64,000 bases of DNA from an uncultured Dehalococcoidia bacterium (lineage in GTDB: Bacteria; Chloroflexota; Dehalococcoidia; Lucifugimonadales; UBA1123): contig CATOSI010000001.1 in the NCBI GenBank assembly GCA_951812505.1, positions 1,000,606 through 1,064,605 of the forward strand. The letters are read 5' to 3'. Both the position numbers and the translations under genes were made by a program. Positions within the stretch are counted from its first letter, which is position 1, and each line of letters opens with the position of its first letter. Positions 52,647 through 60,954 of the stretch are shown here, piece by piece. A model generated the notes under the pieces. That model was given only the letters and a program-made list of their open reading frames with translations, was not told where the DNA came from and searched no databases.

Positions 52647-53753
52647 ATGATGGAAGAGGCCCGGCCAGCAGAGAAGGGGTTCTGGCATAGCGTCGGAACA
52701 ATTGTTGCGGTTGTTGCAAGTTGGGTTTTCCTATCTGTAGTCCTCGCCATGGCATTTATGATAGTGGTCATCGAACGGACATCACTCGGTCCGCTATTCG
52801 TACCCAACATCTTAAAGGCTTGGGCTTTGGCATGCCTGGCTGGAACATTCTTGACAGTCCTGCTGGAACGTCATAAAGCCAATCAGACCAAGCCTTCGAA
52901 GGGGAACCAGCTCACCAGAAGACAAGCTGTCGTGTTAGTCGTCGTAGGGCTAATTGTGATTCCGGCGATGCTCGGAGTTGGCACGCTGAAGCGAGAGTTC
53001 GAGGAGCACAGAAACGCACAAACGGCCGAAGTGGCGAAGAACAGGTTCGCTGTTGCTATGTATTCGGGCATGGGGCCTGAGTTCGAGCTAGAAGCTGTGA
53101 ACCAGACATTGAAAGAACTGGAGGACAGCTTTCAACGTCTGCGACATATCTGGGTGTTGCCCGAAACCGTTGACAAGATCAGCGTGTGGCTCCTGAGAAA
53201 TCTGCAAGACTACCAGTCGATTACCGGAAAACGGGACGCGGGCGGCCATTCATTCTGCCCCTCAGAGTATGGTCCAGTAATCGTCATCCCATTGGGGAAA
53301 GCACCAACCGCTGCGGCCGACGACAACTTCAGCCGGACACCAATGCACGAAATGGTCCATGCACTGATGTGCCAGAGCCTCGGTGAGGAGGCCTTCTACG
53401 CAGTACCAAGATGGTTCCACGAAGGAATGGCAGAACGGTACGAGATGGAGGGTTTCCTCAGAATCATGCCGAGAGTAGAAAAGAGAACGTTGCTGTGGCT
53501 CAATAGGCACCGCCTTATGGCACCAGACGGATTCTGCGCAATGCGGCTTGGCGCAACGGACGTGCTGGAACGCGCGCGCTTCTACGAGACTTCTAGGGAA
53601 TTTGTTGACTCACTAGAAACAAGTCACGGTCTAGACGCTCTCAACCTAATCTTGGATGATGTCAGGGCAGGAACAACGTACAATGAGAGCATGGAGCGGA
53701 GGCTGGGAGGAAGCTGCAGCGAACTGTACTCAAGGTGGAAAGGCAGCTTCTAG
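52647..53753 (+). CDS. Membrane-anchored zinc metalloprotease-like protein
   Basis: The 368-residue product has three hydrophobic helices at ~17-42, ~55-74 and ~94-112, followed by a soluble domain. The zincin signature is MHEMVHALMCQSLGEEA (H234-E235-xx-H238) with PRWFHEGMAERYE about 20 residues on, where the glutamate is the likely third ligand. This is the peptidase MA-like (gluzincin) arrangement. It starts 75 bp after the E1-like gene on the same strand, so it may be co-expressed with the ubiquitin-like system. It is not a known member of that system, and its catalytic side could be either outside or inside the membrane. Function in conjugate biology is speculative. Confidence 0.7.
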   Translation: MMEEARPAEKGFWHSVGTIVAVVASWVFLSVVLAMAFMIVVIERTSLGPLFVPNILKAWALACLAGTFLTVLLERHKANQTKPSKGNQLTRRQAVVLVVVGLIVIPAMLGVGTLKREFEEHRNAQTAEVAKNRFAVAMYSGMGPEFELEAVNQTLKELEDSFQRLRHIWVLPETVDKISVWLLRNLQDYQSITGKRDAGGHSFCPSEYGPVIVIPLGKAPTAAADDNFSRTPMHEMVHALMCQSLGEEAFYAVPRWFHEGMAERYEMEGFLRIMPRVEKRTLLWLNRHRLMAPDGFCAMRLGATDVLERARFYETSREFVDSLETSHGLDALNLILDDVRAGTTYNESMERRLGGSCSELYSRWKGSF

Positions 53754-53790
53754 GATGTAGCCTTGGTCTCCTTGCGCCTGGGGTCTTCTG

Positions 53791-54015
53791 TCACCCAAAA
53801 CCAGTTCGCCCTTGAAGTCTCCGTAGATTTACAAGCTCCCTAGCCACAATTCGAAGACGGTTCTGTCTATCGTCAAAATAGGCCCACTTAAACGGACTCG
53901 AACCATTTATCGGTTGACCAAGGAGCAGATGGTCACTGAGAGGCCGTTTTCGGAATGAGACATTCTGCTCACTTTTGTCCAGTTTCCCAGATTTTCCCGT
54001 AGCTGAGGCCGGCCC
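53791..54015 (-). pseudogene. 3' remnant of an unidentified gene
   Basis: The minus strand holds an open stretch of about 75 codons ending at a TGA (53791-53793). It reads SEQNVSFRKRPLSDHLLLGQ, PINGSSPFKWAYFDDRQNRL, RIVARELVNLRRLQGRTGFG. The sequence is clearly protein-like, but there is no start codon and an in-frame TAA precedes it. I do not recognise the family. It is a decayed gene end in the gap between the protease gene and the next small gene. Confidence 0.5.
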
Positions 54016-54116
54016 TTAAACTTGTCAACCTACACTGGATTTGGGACAAGCAGTCGGGTATAAATATTGCACTGGCGATGATAGACAAATGTGGATATGG
54101 CTAAGGAGAACTGAAA

Positions 54117-54350
54117 ATGGCATCAATGAAAGAATCTCTTTCAATAATTAAGTCTGGTGGATCGGATTCAGCCCTTGAAGCCGCGGAATTGGCCCAAGCA
54201 GCCTTTGTCCGGTACGTTGAGAAGAAGGGCAATCTAGACGAACTGAATTCTCCAGCCGACCTAACTGAATTTGTCCAAGTGGCAGCCGCCTATGCCGTGA
54301 CGAGATCCTCCACGATACAAATGGAAGCTCAATTCGAAGCGATTGAATAA
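54117..54350 (+). CDS. Small uncharacterised protein upstream of a recombinase relic
   Basis: The 77-residue product (MASMKESLSIIKSGGSDSAL onward) is mostly helical. AAGGAG lies eight bases before the ATG. It ends two bases before the ATG of a broken serine recombinase. A similar gene pair (small gene directly coupled to the same recombinase) occurs at 54941-55865, though the two small proteins do not look alike. Function unknown. Confidence 0.55.
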   Translation: MASMKESLSIIKSGGSDSALEAAELAQAAFVRYVEKKGNLDELNSPADLTEFVQVAAAYAVTRSSTIQMEAQFEAIE

Positions 54351-54352
54351 TC

Positions 54353-54520
54353 ATGAATAAGTGCGCCATCTTCGACAGGACTTCGACCGCGGAGCAGTCA
54401 GTAGAGCCCAACTCGCGGACCTTTAACCCACACAACTCGTCGAGGATGGGAAGTCGTCAGCGAGATGCGGGTCGAGGGCACGTCGGCCAACCGCGAGAGC
54501 ACGGACGCGCTTCTTTTTCA
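54353..54520 (+). pseudogene. Truncated serine recombinase, relic 1
   Basis: The start reads MNKCAIFDRTSTAEQSVE, the same N-terminus as the relic at 55338 (MDKCAIFVRTSTAEQSVE) with the catalytic-serine motif RTSTAEQ. After a frame change the text WEVVSEMRVEGTSANRES can be read in another frame. The copy ends at about 54520, with nothing of the rest of the resolvase domain. It is a partial duplicate. Confidence 0.65.
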
Positions 54521-54799
54521 CCACCCAGCGTCTCTGATCCAGTCCTTTAACTTATAGTAGACAGCCTGCTGTCTCTTCAACAGAAGATCGCATGCGGCAT
54601 CGACACTCGCGATGACCTCTCCATATTCCTGAGGTGTAGCGGTGTTCTTTATTACCAAATCGGCAAAAACTAGTGCCCCGGATTCATCAAGCCCGGCCTG
54701 TCGAGCTTGCTTTATCAGCTCGTTCCGATCCCTGCAGCCATTGCAATGTAAGCAATACTCCGCCTTGTTGTAATTGCAGTTGAAAGCAAAACGTAACAC
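54518..54799 (-). CDS. Small cysteine-containing protein
   Basis: The GTG at 54799 follows GAGGAG by seven bases. The 93-residue product opens MLRFAFNCNYNKAEYCLHCN, then GCRDRNELIKQARQAGLDES, with four cysteines in the first 25 residues that may bind zinc. The rest is helical (ASVDAACDLLLKRQQAVYYK). I do not recognise it. Good ribosome-binding site and composition support a real gene convergent with the recombinase relic. Confidence 0.6.
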   Translation of the reverse strand: MLRFAFNCNYNKAEYCLHCNGCRDRNELIKQARQAGLDESGALVFADLVIKNTATPQEYGEVIASVDAACDLLLKRQQAVYYKLKDWIRDAGW

Positions 54800-54940
54800 A
54801 ATTCACTCCTCGGCTTACGTTGTTGGGACACCAGGGTAGGCAGTAGTCTATAGACCTTAGCTTGGGTGAGACAAGGGGAAACTCATGGCTTTTAACAAAC
54901 AGAAGGGGACAATCAGGTACAGAAAAGGAAATAAGGGACG

Positions 54941-55345
54941 ATGAAACTGCTAATCCGGTTTGCTGACTACGCGGTTGAGGAGGTCTTCAGACCTGCATGC
55001 CCCAGACACGACTCCCCAGCTACATTTGGCCACGAGATTAAAGCCACAAGTGCGCTCATTGACCTCTCTCATTTTGACGACTCTGACAACTTATGCGACG
55101 AATGTCTCATGGCCGCACTCGATTATGTCTTTGAAGAAGACGGAAGTACGACGCTGGTGGATTCCCAGACGAACCCGGTATATGCACTCCCAACAATGGG
55201 CACTGACCCTCTGGATCAGCCGAGATATGTCGTAGTTCCCGGACCGGTAGGCCAACACAAATTCCCTCTGCGGCATTTCTTTGACCTGGTTGCTGTGAAT
55301 GGGGAAATGGAGCTTCGACTCAAGGACGAGTTTGCGAATGGATAA
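54941..55345 (+). CDS. Small uncharacterised acidic protein coupled to a recombinase
   Basis: The 134-residue product (MKLLIRFADYAVEEVFRPAC onward) contains CDECLMAALDYVFEEDG and is acidic overall. AAGGGACG precedes the ATG. Its stop lies eight bases inside the start of the serine recombinase relic (ATGGATAA), so the two were translated together. The family is unknown. It may be a passenger or accessory of the recombinase. Confidence 0.6.
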   Translation: MKLLIRFADYAVEEVFRPACPRHDSPATFGHEIKATSALIDLSHFDDSDNLCDECLMAALDYVFEEDGSTTLVDSQTNPVYALPTMGTDPLDQPRYVVVPGPVGQHKFPLRHFFDLVAVNGEMELRLKDEFANG

Positions 55346-55865
55346 ATGCGCCATATTCGTCAGGACATCTACCGCTGAGCAGTCGGTCGAGTCCCAGCTC
55401 GCAGATCTCCGACCGTATGCTGTGCAACGAGGCTGGGAAGTCGTCAGCGAGATACACATCGAGGGAGCTTCGGCCTACCGCGGCGGCATGGACGCTCTCC
55501 TTGCGCGCCTGGTGCGCGAAAGCCAGCGCGACGGCTAGTCAATCCTACTGATCCACTCCCTCGACCGGCTCTCGAGGCGTGGCGTGGTGCAGACAGTCCA
55601 CGCCGTCACGCGCCTGGCCGACGCCGGGATCCGGATAACTTCGTACCGCGAATCTGACATGATAGATCTGACGACTCCGCACGGCGAGTTGGTCTTGTCC
55701 GTCTTTGCGTTCCTGGCGAAACAGGAGAGCTCGATCAAGAGCGAGAGGGCCAAGAGAGGCATCGCGTCGGCCAAGGCGAAGGGCGTGAGAGTGGGCCGGC
55801 CGCCGGGCTCAAAGGACCGTCGGCCGAGGACGCGCCGGCACTTCAGAAACCCCGTTTCTGGGTAG
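55338..55865 (+). pseudogene. Serine recombinase (resolvase type) with one in-frame stop, relic 2
   Basis: The frame reads MDKCAIFVRTSTAEQSVESQ, LADLRPYAVQRGWEVVSEIH, then RDG-stop-SILLIHSLDRLSRRG. It continues with TLADAGI-type text, SYRESDMIDLTTPHGELVLS, VFAFLAKQESSIKSERAKRG and KAKGVRVGRPPGSKDRRPR. All resolvase landmarks are present (catalytic serine in RTST, DRLSRRG, and the RAKRGIASAKAKGVRVGRP linker). Only the TAG at 55536-55538 breaks it, so inactivation may be recent. The short C-terminal HTH is cut off, ending in RNPVSG beside a palindrome cluster. Confidence 0.7.
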
Positions 55866-55938
55866 ACTAAAACCCCCTTTTTTTCGTCAGCTACGAAAAA
55901 CCCCTGATTTTCGGGCCTCTAAAAAGCATGCTTTTTAG
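55844..55938. repeat. Cluster of three perfect palindromes
   Basis: Three perfect inverted repeats lie within 95 bp: CAGAAAC-CCC-GTTTCTG (55844-55860), TTTTTCGT-CAGCT-ACGAAAAA (55880-55900) and the 20-bp continuous palindrome CTAAAAAGCATGCTTTTTAG (55919-55938). They start at the end of the recombinase relic and precede the large STAND gene by about 90 bp. They might be recombinase sites, terminators or a regulatory array. Confidence 0.65.
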
Positions 55939-56030
55939 GCTGCGGACGTCCTAGATAGTCTTCCGACTTGCTTACCTACCTTCGGATTCCCTTTATACTA
56001 AGAAGCGTGAAAGAGAAATGAGGGACTCGC

Positions 56031-59000
56031 TTGAATTACATCATTCCGCGAACATGCACGAAAGTCAGGGATTCAGATTCTGAGCAGATCGATTCACGCC
56101 CCCTGTCTGACTTCCGCGCCAATCATGCCCTTGTATTGCTTGGCGATCCCGGTTCCGGTAAGACAACAGTCTTTCAAATGGAGTGCAACGACCTTGGCGA
56201 CGCGGCTCATTATGTCTCTGCGCGCGACTTTCTCACATTCAACCCCGAGAACCATCCGGAGTGGCGCGACAAGATACTGTTCATAGACGGCTTAGACGAA
56301 GTACGGGCGGGCGAAAGGGATAGGCGAACGCCGTTCGATGAGATCAGAGGCCGCCTCGACATGCTCGGCAAACCAAGTTTCAGATTATCCTGCAGGTCAA
56401 CTGACTGGCTGGGCGAAAACGACAAAACCAATTTGGCAGCGGTCGCTCAAGGCAACTCGGTGACTGTTGTACAGCTTGATTCCCTGGGTGAACCAGATGT
56501 CCGCCTGTTTCTGGACGCACATCCTGACGTCGGTGCACCAAGCGCCTTCATTTCTGAGGCACGTGAGCGAGGCGTGGGTGGTTTGCTCACCAATCCTCAG
56601 ACTCTCACAATGTTGGTCGAGTTAGTTGTTGACGGGGGGAGCTGGCCTGAAAGCCGCAGAGAAACCTTCGAGATGGCCTGTTTGAAATTGGCCACTGAGC
56701 ACAATGATGAACACAGAATCATAGGCCAATCTACCACCGTAGAAAAGATACTCGATGCTGCCGGTAGGATATGCGCGGTCCAACTGATTGCAGACGTACC
56801 GGGTTTCGCTACGGATCAGCTCTCTCCCGATGAAGAGTACATCGATCCCATCCGATGCGATTACGAAGACGACCAGATGTTGCGAACAGCACTCTCTTCA
56901 AAGTTATTCACGGTGGATGGGGATGGCCGGGCCCGCCCGATTCACCGCCAAATTGCCGAATTCGTCGGAGCGCTTCACCTAGGGAAGGTGATAGAGTCAG
57001 GGCTCCCCAATAAGCGTGTCATCTCCCTCATGGTCGGAATGGACAACCTTGTCGTTACGGGGCTACGGGGTCTGTCCGCTTGGCTCGCCGTAAACTGCAA
57101 GACCACTCGCCCTGTATTGATTGATTCGGACCCGATCGGCGTTGGCCTTTATGGGGATATACACGACTTTTCTGTGGAGGACAAGTATGCGCTCCTGTCC
57201 TCTCTGAGAAGAGAGGTTTCGCGACTCAATTCGCTAATTGACGCGGCCCCGGCATTCGCTGGGCTGGCAAGCCACGAGATGGCTCCCGCGATAGAAATGG
57301 TCCTTTCGGAGGACGACCGCAACTACGATACCGAATCTTTCGTCGGGTTCATATTGACAGTTCTGGGACTCGGACAGCCCCTGCCGGAACTCTCCGAGAT
57401 CCTTATCGCTATTGTTCACGACAATAACCGCCGCGAAAGCATAGCGCCCCTGGCTGCCGAGGCATTCATCAATTGCTGCCCGGACAACTATGAGAGAACA
57501 CAGCGGCTCCGGGAAGTCCTTGATTCCATTCACAGCGGTTCAATACCCGATCCGGACAACGAACTTCTCGGCCTAGTCCTAGCGAACATCTATCCAGAGG
57601 TGGTGGGTCCTGCTGATCTCTGGGATTTTATGTACGACAAAGGGGAGCGGAATCTCATCGGCAGCTACGTTATGTTCTGGGATGGTCACCTGCTTGAAAA
57701 GTCCTCGGACGATCAGGTTGCCGAGTTATTGGAGCATCTGAAAGAACGTGTTGACGACTTGCTTCCTGCTATTGAGAAGCATCACCTCACACATGTCCCC
57801 CTCGAGTTATTGGCGCGGGACCTTCAATCTCGGGGCGAAGACATGGACATAGCGGACCTCTTTGAATTGCTCAGCGTATGCTCAGCGCTGCAACTAAGAT
57901 CAATACGAAAGGAAGCCCGGATCAAAGTCCAATCATGGTTAGAACAACGCCCAGAGACTCACAAGGCGATCATCCTTGAAGGTCTGTCCAGATGCGCAGA
58001 ATCGGACCGCTTCGCGTTTGACGCGCATTATGAAGTATATCAGCGTATGTTCGGCGCCCGCCTACCTGATGACTTCGGACCGTGGTGCCTGAGCCAAGCG
58101 GTCGAAGCAGTGAGTGCAATGCCGCAGGTCGCCGAACACCTTCTGGAGCAGGCCACCCGAGCCTATCGAGTAATGCCTGACAACGGCGGACTATCGGTGG
58201 ATCTGCTCAGGTCTCAGACAGAGGGTAACGAGATACTGAAGGCTAAGATGGATCAGCTGCTCTCGGCTCATCCTGAACCGCCTCAACATCAGGCGCAGGA
58301 AGAGCCTGTTACATACGACGAGCGAGACAATGAGAATTTGCAATTCTTGAACCATGTCCGCTCCCAAAAAGAGGCCCTACTCAACAACAGCGCTCAGCCA
58401 CGCCTTTTGGATTACATAGCCGGCAGTTACTTTGGGGGCTTCATAGGATCAGACGGTATCCCTGGCATTCAAGGCGTAGAGGAAATGTTTCGGGCCGACC
58501 CCAGTCTAGTTCCAATAGTTCTCCAGGCCTTACGGGATGTTGTTCGCCGCGACGATGTTCCCGGAGTGGAGGAGATTTTCAGCCTATGTGAGCGGCACCA
58601 GTATCACTATCTCTCATGGCCATTTCTGGCAGGATTGGCCGAGATTGAAGGGGCAGACCCTGAACTGCTATCTCAACTGCTCGATGCCGACCGAACCCGA
58701 GTCGCGCTGGCGTTCTATTACTGTATGCCGCATGGAATGTACAAACCCGATTGGTTCCAGAGAACCCTTTCCGAGCATCCGGACATTGTTGCAGAAATCC
58801 AAGTGAAATCCGCTATCGCTGAGTTATCTGGGGAGCGCAAGAATATCTACGGGATATGGGAATTAGCCTTTAGTTCCAGTTACTCCGAAGTCGCCAGGAT
58901 CGCAAGCCTGCCTATCCTTCGCAAGTTTCCGGTAAACTGCCCGACTGATCTGTCTGATTCATTGGGACACCTGCTTCTGGCCGCTATCCAGCGCGCGGAC

Positions 59001-60059
59001 AGGGCCTCCTTTGAAAGCTTGGTCGAAGAGAAGGTTTCGACAACCGAGATGGACGTCGCTCAGCGGATTCGCTGGCTTGTGGCGGGTCTGATTGTGGCGC
59101 CGGATTCCTACGTTGATCCTATAAAGGAATTCGCTGCACACTCTGAATGCCGCATCCTCCATCTGGCGGCCATGTTCAAGAGACGATTACCCTTTGATCT
59201 AAATGTAAAGACTGTCGGTGTCCTCATACGCATTGTGGGAACACCATTCGGGCCGGAACTATTGGTTAGAGATGGATGGATTCCTCCCGAAGAGCACGCT
59301 GCGGAACTCGTTGAGAGTCTGATTTATCAACTTGGCGGCTCACCGGAAAGCGCAGCAAGCGAGACACTCGACGCGCTTATCGCAGACCCGGCGCTCGCAA
59401 ACTGGCAGAGACGTCTTGCGCAGGCGCGCGATGAACAGAGGGTCGTAGTCCGGGACGCCTCGTACCTCCATCCAGACCCGGAGACGATCTGTCTGACGTT
59501 GAACGGGTCCACGCCCGTAAGTCCCGGCGACCTTGCGGCTCTCCTTGTAGATCGACTGGAAGAGATCTCTCAGCGCATAAGGACAGGCAACACGGAAGAC
59601 TGGCAGCAATACTGGAATGAGAATTCCCGAGGAGATCCACAGTATCCGAAGCACGAGGACCACTGTCGTGATGCGCTTCTCTCAGATTTGCGTCATTTTC
59701 TCCCAGACGGTGTCGATGCCCAGCCAGAAGGGCAATATGCCAACGATAAGCGCGCGGACATCCGGGCGGCGCGTTCCTCCGACTTCAACGTTCCCGTGGA
59801 GATAAAGAAGAACTCACATCGCGACCTATGGGCCGCATTACACAACCAGTTGGTCGAGTTTTATGTCAGCGACCCTGCGACAGGCGGATTCGGAATATAT
59901 CTAGTGTTTTGGTTCGGACCCGAGCACACAGTGTCGGCGCCACCGGAGGGAGAACGTCCCAACTCCCCGGATGAACTCAAGGAAGTATTGCAAGCGTCCC
60001 TTTCACCCGAACAGGCGCGGAAGATTTCAGTTTGCGTTATTGACGTCAGTATCGCTTAA
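56031..60059 (+). CDS. STAND/NACHT-like ATPase with a C-terminal PD-(D/E)XK nuclease
   Basis: The 1342-residue protein starts at TTG 56031 with GAGGG upstream. Residues ~30-330 form a STAND-type P-loop ATPase: LVLLGDPGSGKTTVFQME (Walker A 38-46), ILFIDGLDEVRAG (Walker B 82-94) and RLSCRSTDW as the NACHT sensor. Residues ~340-1200 are long helical repeats resembling HEAT/TPR-like sensor arms. The last ~140 residues hold DKRADIRAARSSDFNVPVEI with KKNSHRDLWAALHNQLVEFY, a D...E-x-K nuclease core with a catalytic aspartate near 1243 and E-I-K near 1257-1259, then GIYLVFWFG. It may be an NLR-like immune sensor in which recognition of a phage product activates a DNA-cutting effector. Unlike Avs proteins, the nuclease is at the C-terminus. 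It is a single-gene locus. Confidence 0.75.
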   Translation: MNYIIPRTCTKVRDSDSEQIDSRPLSDFRANHALVLLGDPGSGKTTVFQMECNDLGDAAHYVSARDFLTFNPENHPEWRDKILFIDGLDEVRAGERDRRTPFDEIRGRLDMLGKPSFRLSCRSTDWLGENDKTNLAAVAQGNSVTVVQLDSLGEPDVRLFLDAHPDVGAPSAFISEARERGVGGLLTNPQTLTMLVELVVDGGSWPESRRETFEMACLKLATEHNDEHRIIGQSTTVEKILDAAGRICAVQLIADVPGFATDQLSPDEEYIDPIRCDYEDDQMLRTALSSKLFTVDGDGRARPIHRQIAEFVGALHLGKVIESGLPNKRVISLMVGMDNLVVTGLRGLSAWLAVNCKTTRPVLIDSDPIGVGLYGDIHDFSVEDKYALLSSLRREVSRLNSLIDAAPAFAGLASHEMAPAIEMVLSEDDRNYDTESFVGFILTVLGLGQPLPELSEILIAIVHDNNRRESIAPLAAEAFINCCPDNYERTQRLREVLDSIHSGSIPDPDNELLGLVLANIYPEVVGPADLWDFMYDKGERNLIGSYVMFWDGHLLEKSSDDQVAELLEHLKERVDDLLPAIEKHHLTHVPLELLARDLQSRGEDMDIADLFELLSVCSALQLRSIRKEARIKVQSWLEQRPETHKAIILEGLSRCAESDRFAFDAHYEVYQRMFGARLPDDFGPWCLSQAVEAVSAMPQVAEHLLEQATRAYRVMPDNGGLSVDLLRSQTEGNEILKAKMDQLLSAHPEPPQHQAQEEPVTYDERDNENLQFLNHVRSQKEALLNNSAQPRLLDYIAGSYFGGFIGSDGIPGIQGVEEMFRADPSLVPIVLQALRDVVRRDDVPGVEEIFSLCERHQYHYLSWPFLAGLAEIEGADPELLSQLLDADRTRVALAFYYCMPHGMYKPDWFQRTLSEHPDIVAEIQVKSAIAELSGERKNIYGIWELAFSSSYSEVARIASLPILRKFPVNCPTDLSDSLGHLLLAAIQRADRASFESLVEEKVSTTEMDVAQRIRWLVAGLIVAPDSYVDPIKEFAAHSECRILHLAAMFKRRLPFDLNVKTVGVLIRIVGTPFGPELLVRDGWIPPEEHAAELVESLIYQLGGSPESAASETLDALIADPALANWQRRLAQARDEQRVVVRDASYLHPDPETICLTLNGSTPVSPGDLAALLVDRLEEISQRIRTGNTEDWQQYWNENSRGDPQYPKHEDHCRDALLSDLRHFLPDGVDAQPEGQYANDKRADIRAARSSDFNVPVEIKKNSHRDLWAALHNQLVEFYVSDPATGGFGIYLVFWFGPEHTVSAPPEGERPNSPDELKEVLQASLSPEQARKISVCVIDVSIA

Positions 60060-60143
60060 CCGAAACCGAATACTCCCTCCGTCATGCCGAGTGGGGAGAT
60101 TCCGTAAAGTCGCACAGCCGACAACTGTTTCCTACAGATGTTT

Positions 60144-60194
60144 GGGTCAAGTCCCCGTACGTGGTGTGGGAGTTCGTCAATCCTTTTGATGCTC
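60144..60194 (+). repeat. Short direct repeat, copy 2 (partner at 2767-2818)
   Basis: GTCAAGTCCCC..GTGGTGTGGGAGTTC..TTTGATGCTCC repeats the block at 2767-2818 in the same orientation. Here it directly abuts the IS110 3' remnant, supporting its origin as an IS110 end with flank. Confidence 0.55.
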
Positions 60195-60400
60195 CCATAA
60201 TTGTCAAGCGGCTTTATCGAGTAGTTGGGCAGGCTTCTGGATGACTGTGAAGACTTCTCTAGCAACATAGCGTTTGAGACAGCGGATGACGTCGCGCTTG
60301 TTCATTCCCTCTGCGGTTCGACGACGCATATATGCCTGGGTCCTCGGGTCATGACTCAGCCTGACGATGACTATGCGATAGAGCGCCGCCTTCGCCCCGT
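60195..60400 (-). pseudogene. IS110-family transposase, C-terminal fragment
   Basis: The minus strand encodes LSHDPRTQAYMRRRTAEGMN, KRDVIRCLKRYVAREVFTVI and QKPAQLLDKAA-stop. This closely matches the end of the broken transposase at 43120-44195 (YDPRNQAYMQRRSAEGMSKR, EIIRCLKRYVAREVYSIIQK). Only the last ~65 residues are recognisable; the upstream sequence to ~60530 is decayed. Confidence 0.7.
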
Positions 60401-60540
60401 CGCGACTCGTCTCGAGATTGGAAGTACACTGGCCTACACATGCTCGGTGAACTGCTCATATTCACGGTCGCCGACCCCCACCGAACCTGCTCAGCTGGTG
60501 TGAAGCCATCCGATGCACGTTGCAGACGTAAAGTCTTCTT

Positions 60541-60935
60541 TTCTGTCGGAATAGGTTGGATGGAACTCCAACCAGCTCCATGAGTGCCCTGTCGAAGGAC
60601 GCTGTCGCGTCCCGGAGTCCACTGGAAGGGCGGTGATGAAAGCGTAGCCAGATCCCCGGAATTGGATCTACATCTTAATGATTCACCACATGTCTTGGAC
60701 TGAGAACTAAATGTCTCTTAGGCGTGCGGGCCGTACCAAAGCTGAAAGTGCCCTCCAGCAGCCTAACTTCTGGATTCGGCACTTAATTTGTGGGAGTGTC
60801 CAAAAGCAGTCCAAAATGGGACTGCTCGGCCTGCGACTTCATAGCTAATGTAGCTATGACATCCATTATCACTCTTGGCCGATACTCGGAACCGATTACG
60901 GGTGTGCCACAGAGGGGTAAATAGGGAATGGAGAA
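60541..60935 (+). repeat. Diverged non-coding repeat, copy B (partner at 2351-2745)
   Basis: The segment carries the same ordered landmarks as 2351-2745: CCACTGGAAGGGCGG, ATTGGATC..CATCTTAA..GATTC, GCACTTAATT, the hairpin TCATAGCTA-ATG-TAGCTATGA at about 60839-60859, TTACGGGTGTG and GGGGTAAA. The hairpin stem is perfect (9 bp) in this copy and perfect (8 bp) in copy A despite different loops. It lies just beyond the 3' end of the second replication-relaxation-like gene. Confidence 0.5.
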
Positions 60936-60954
60936 TGCCCGAAACCCGAAGGGT

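Noticed and set aside
53890..53920. T-loop-like GGTTCGAGTCC on the minus strand
   Set aside because: It lies inside a clearly protein-like remnant, and no acceptor stem pairs.
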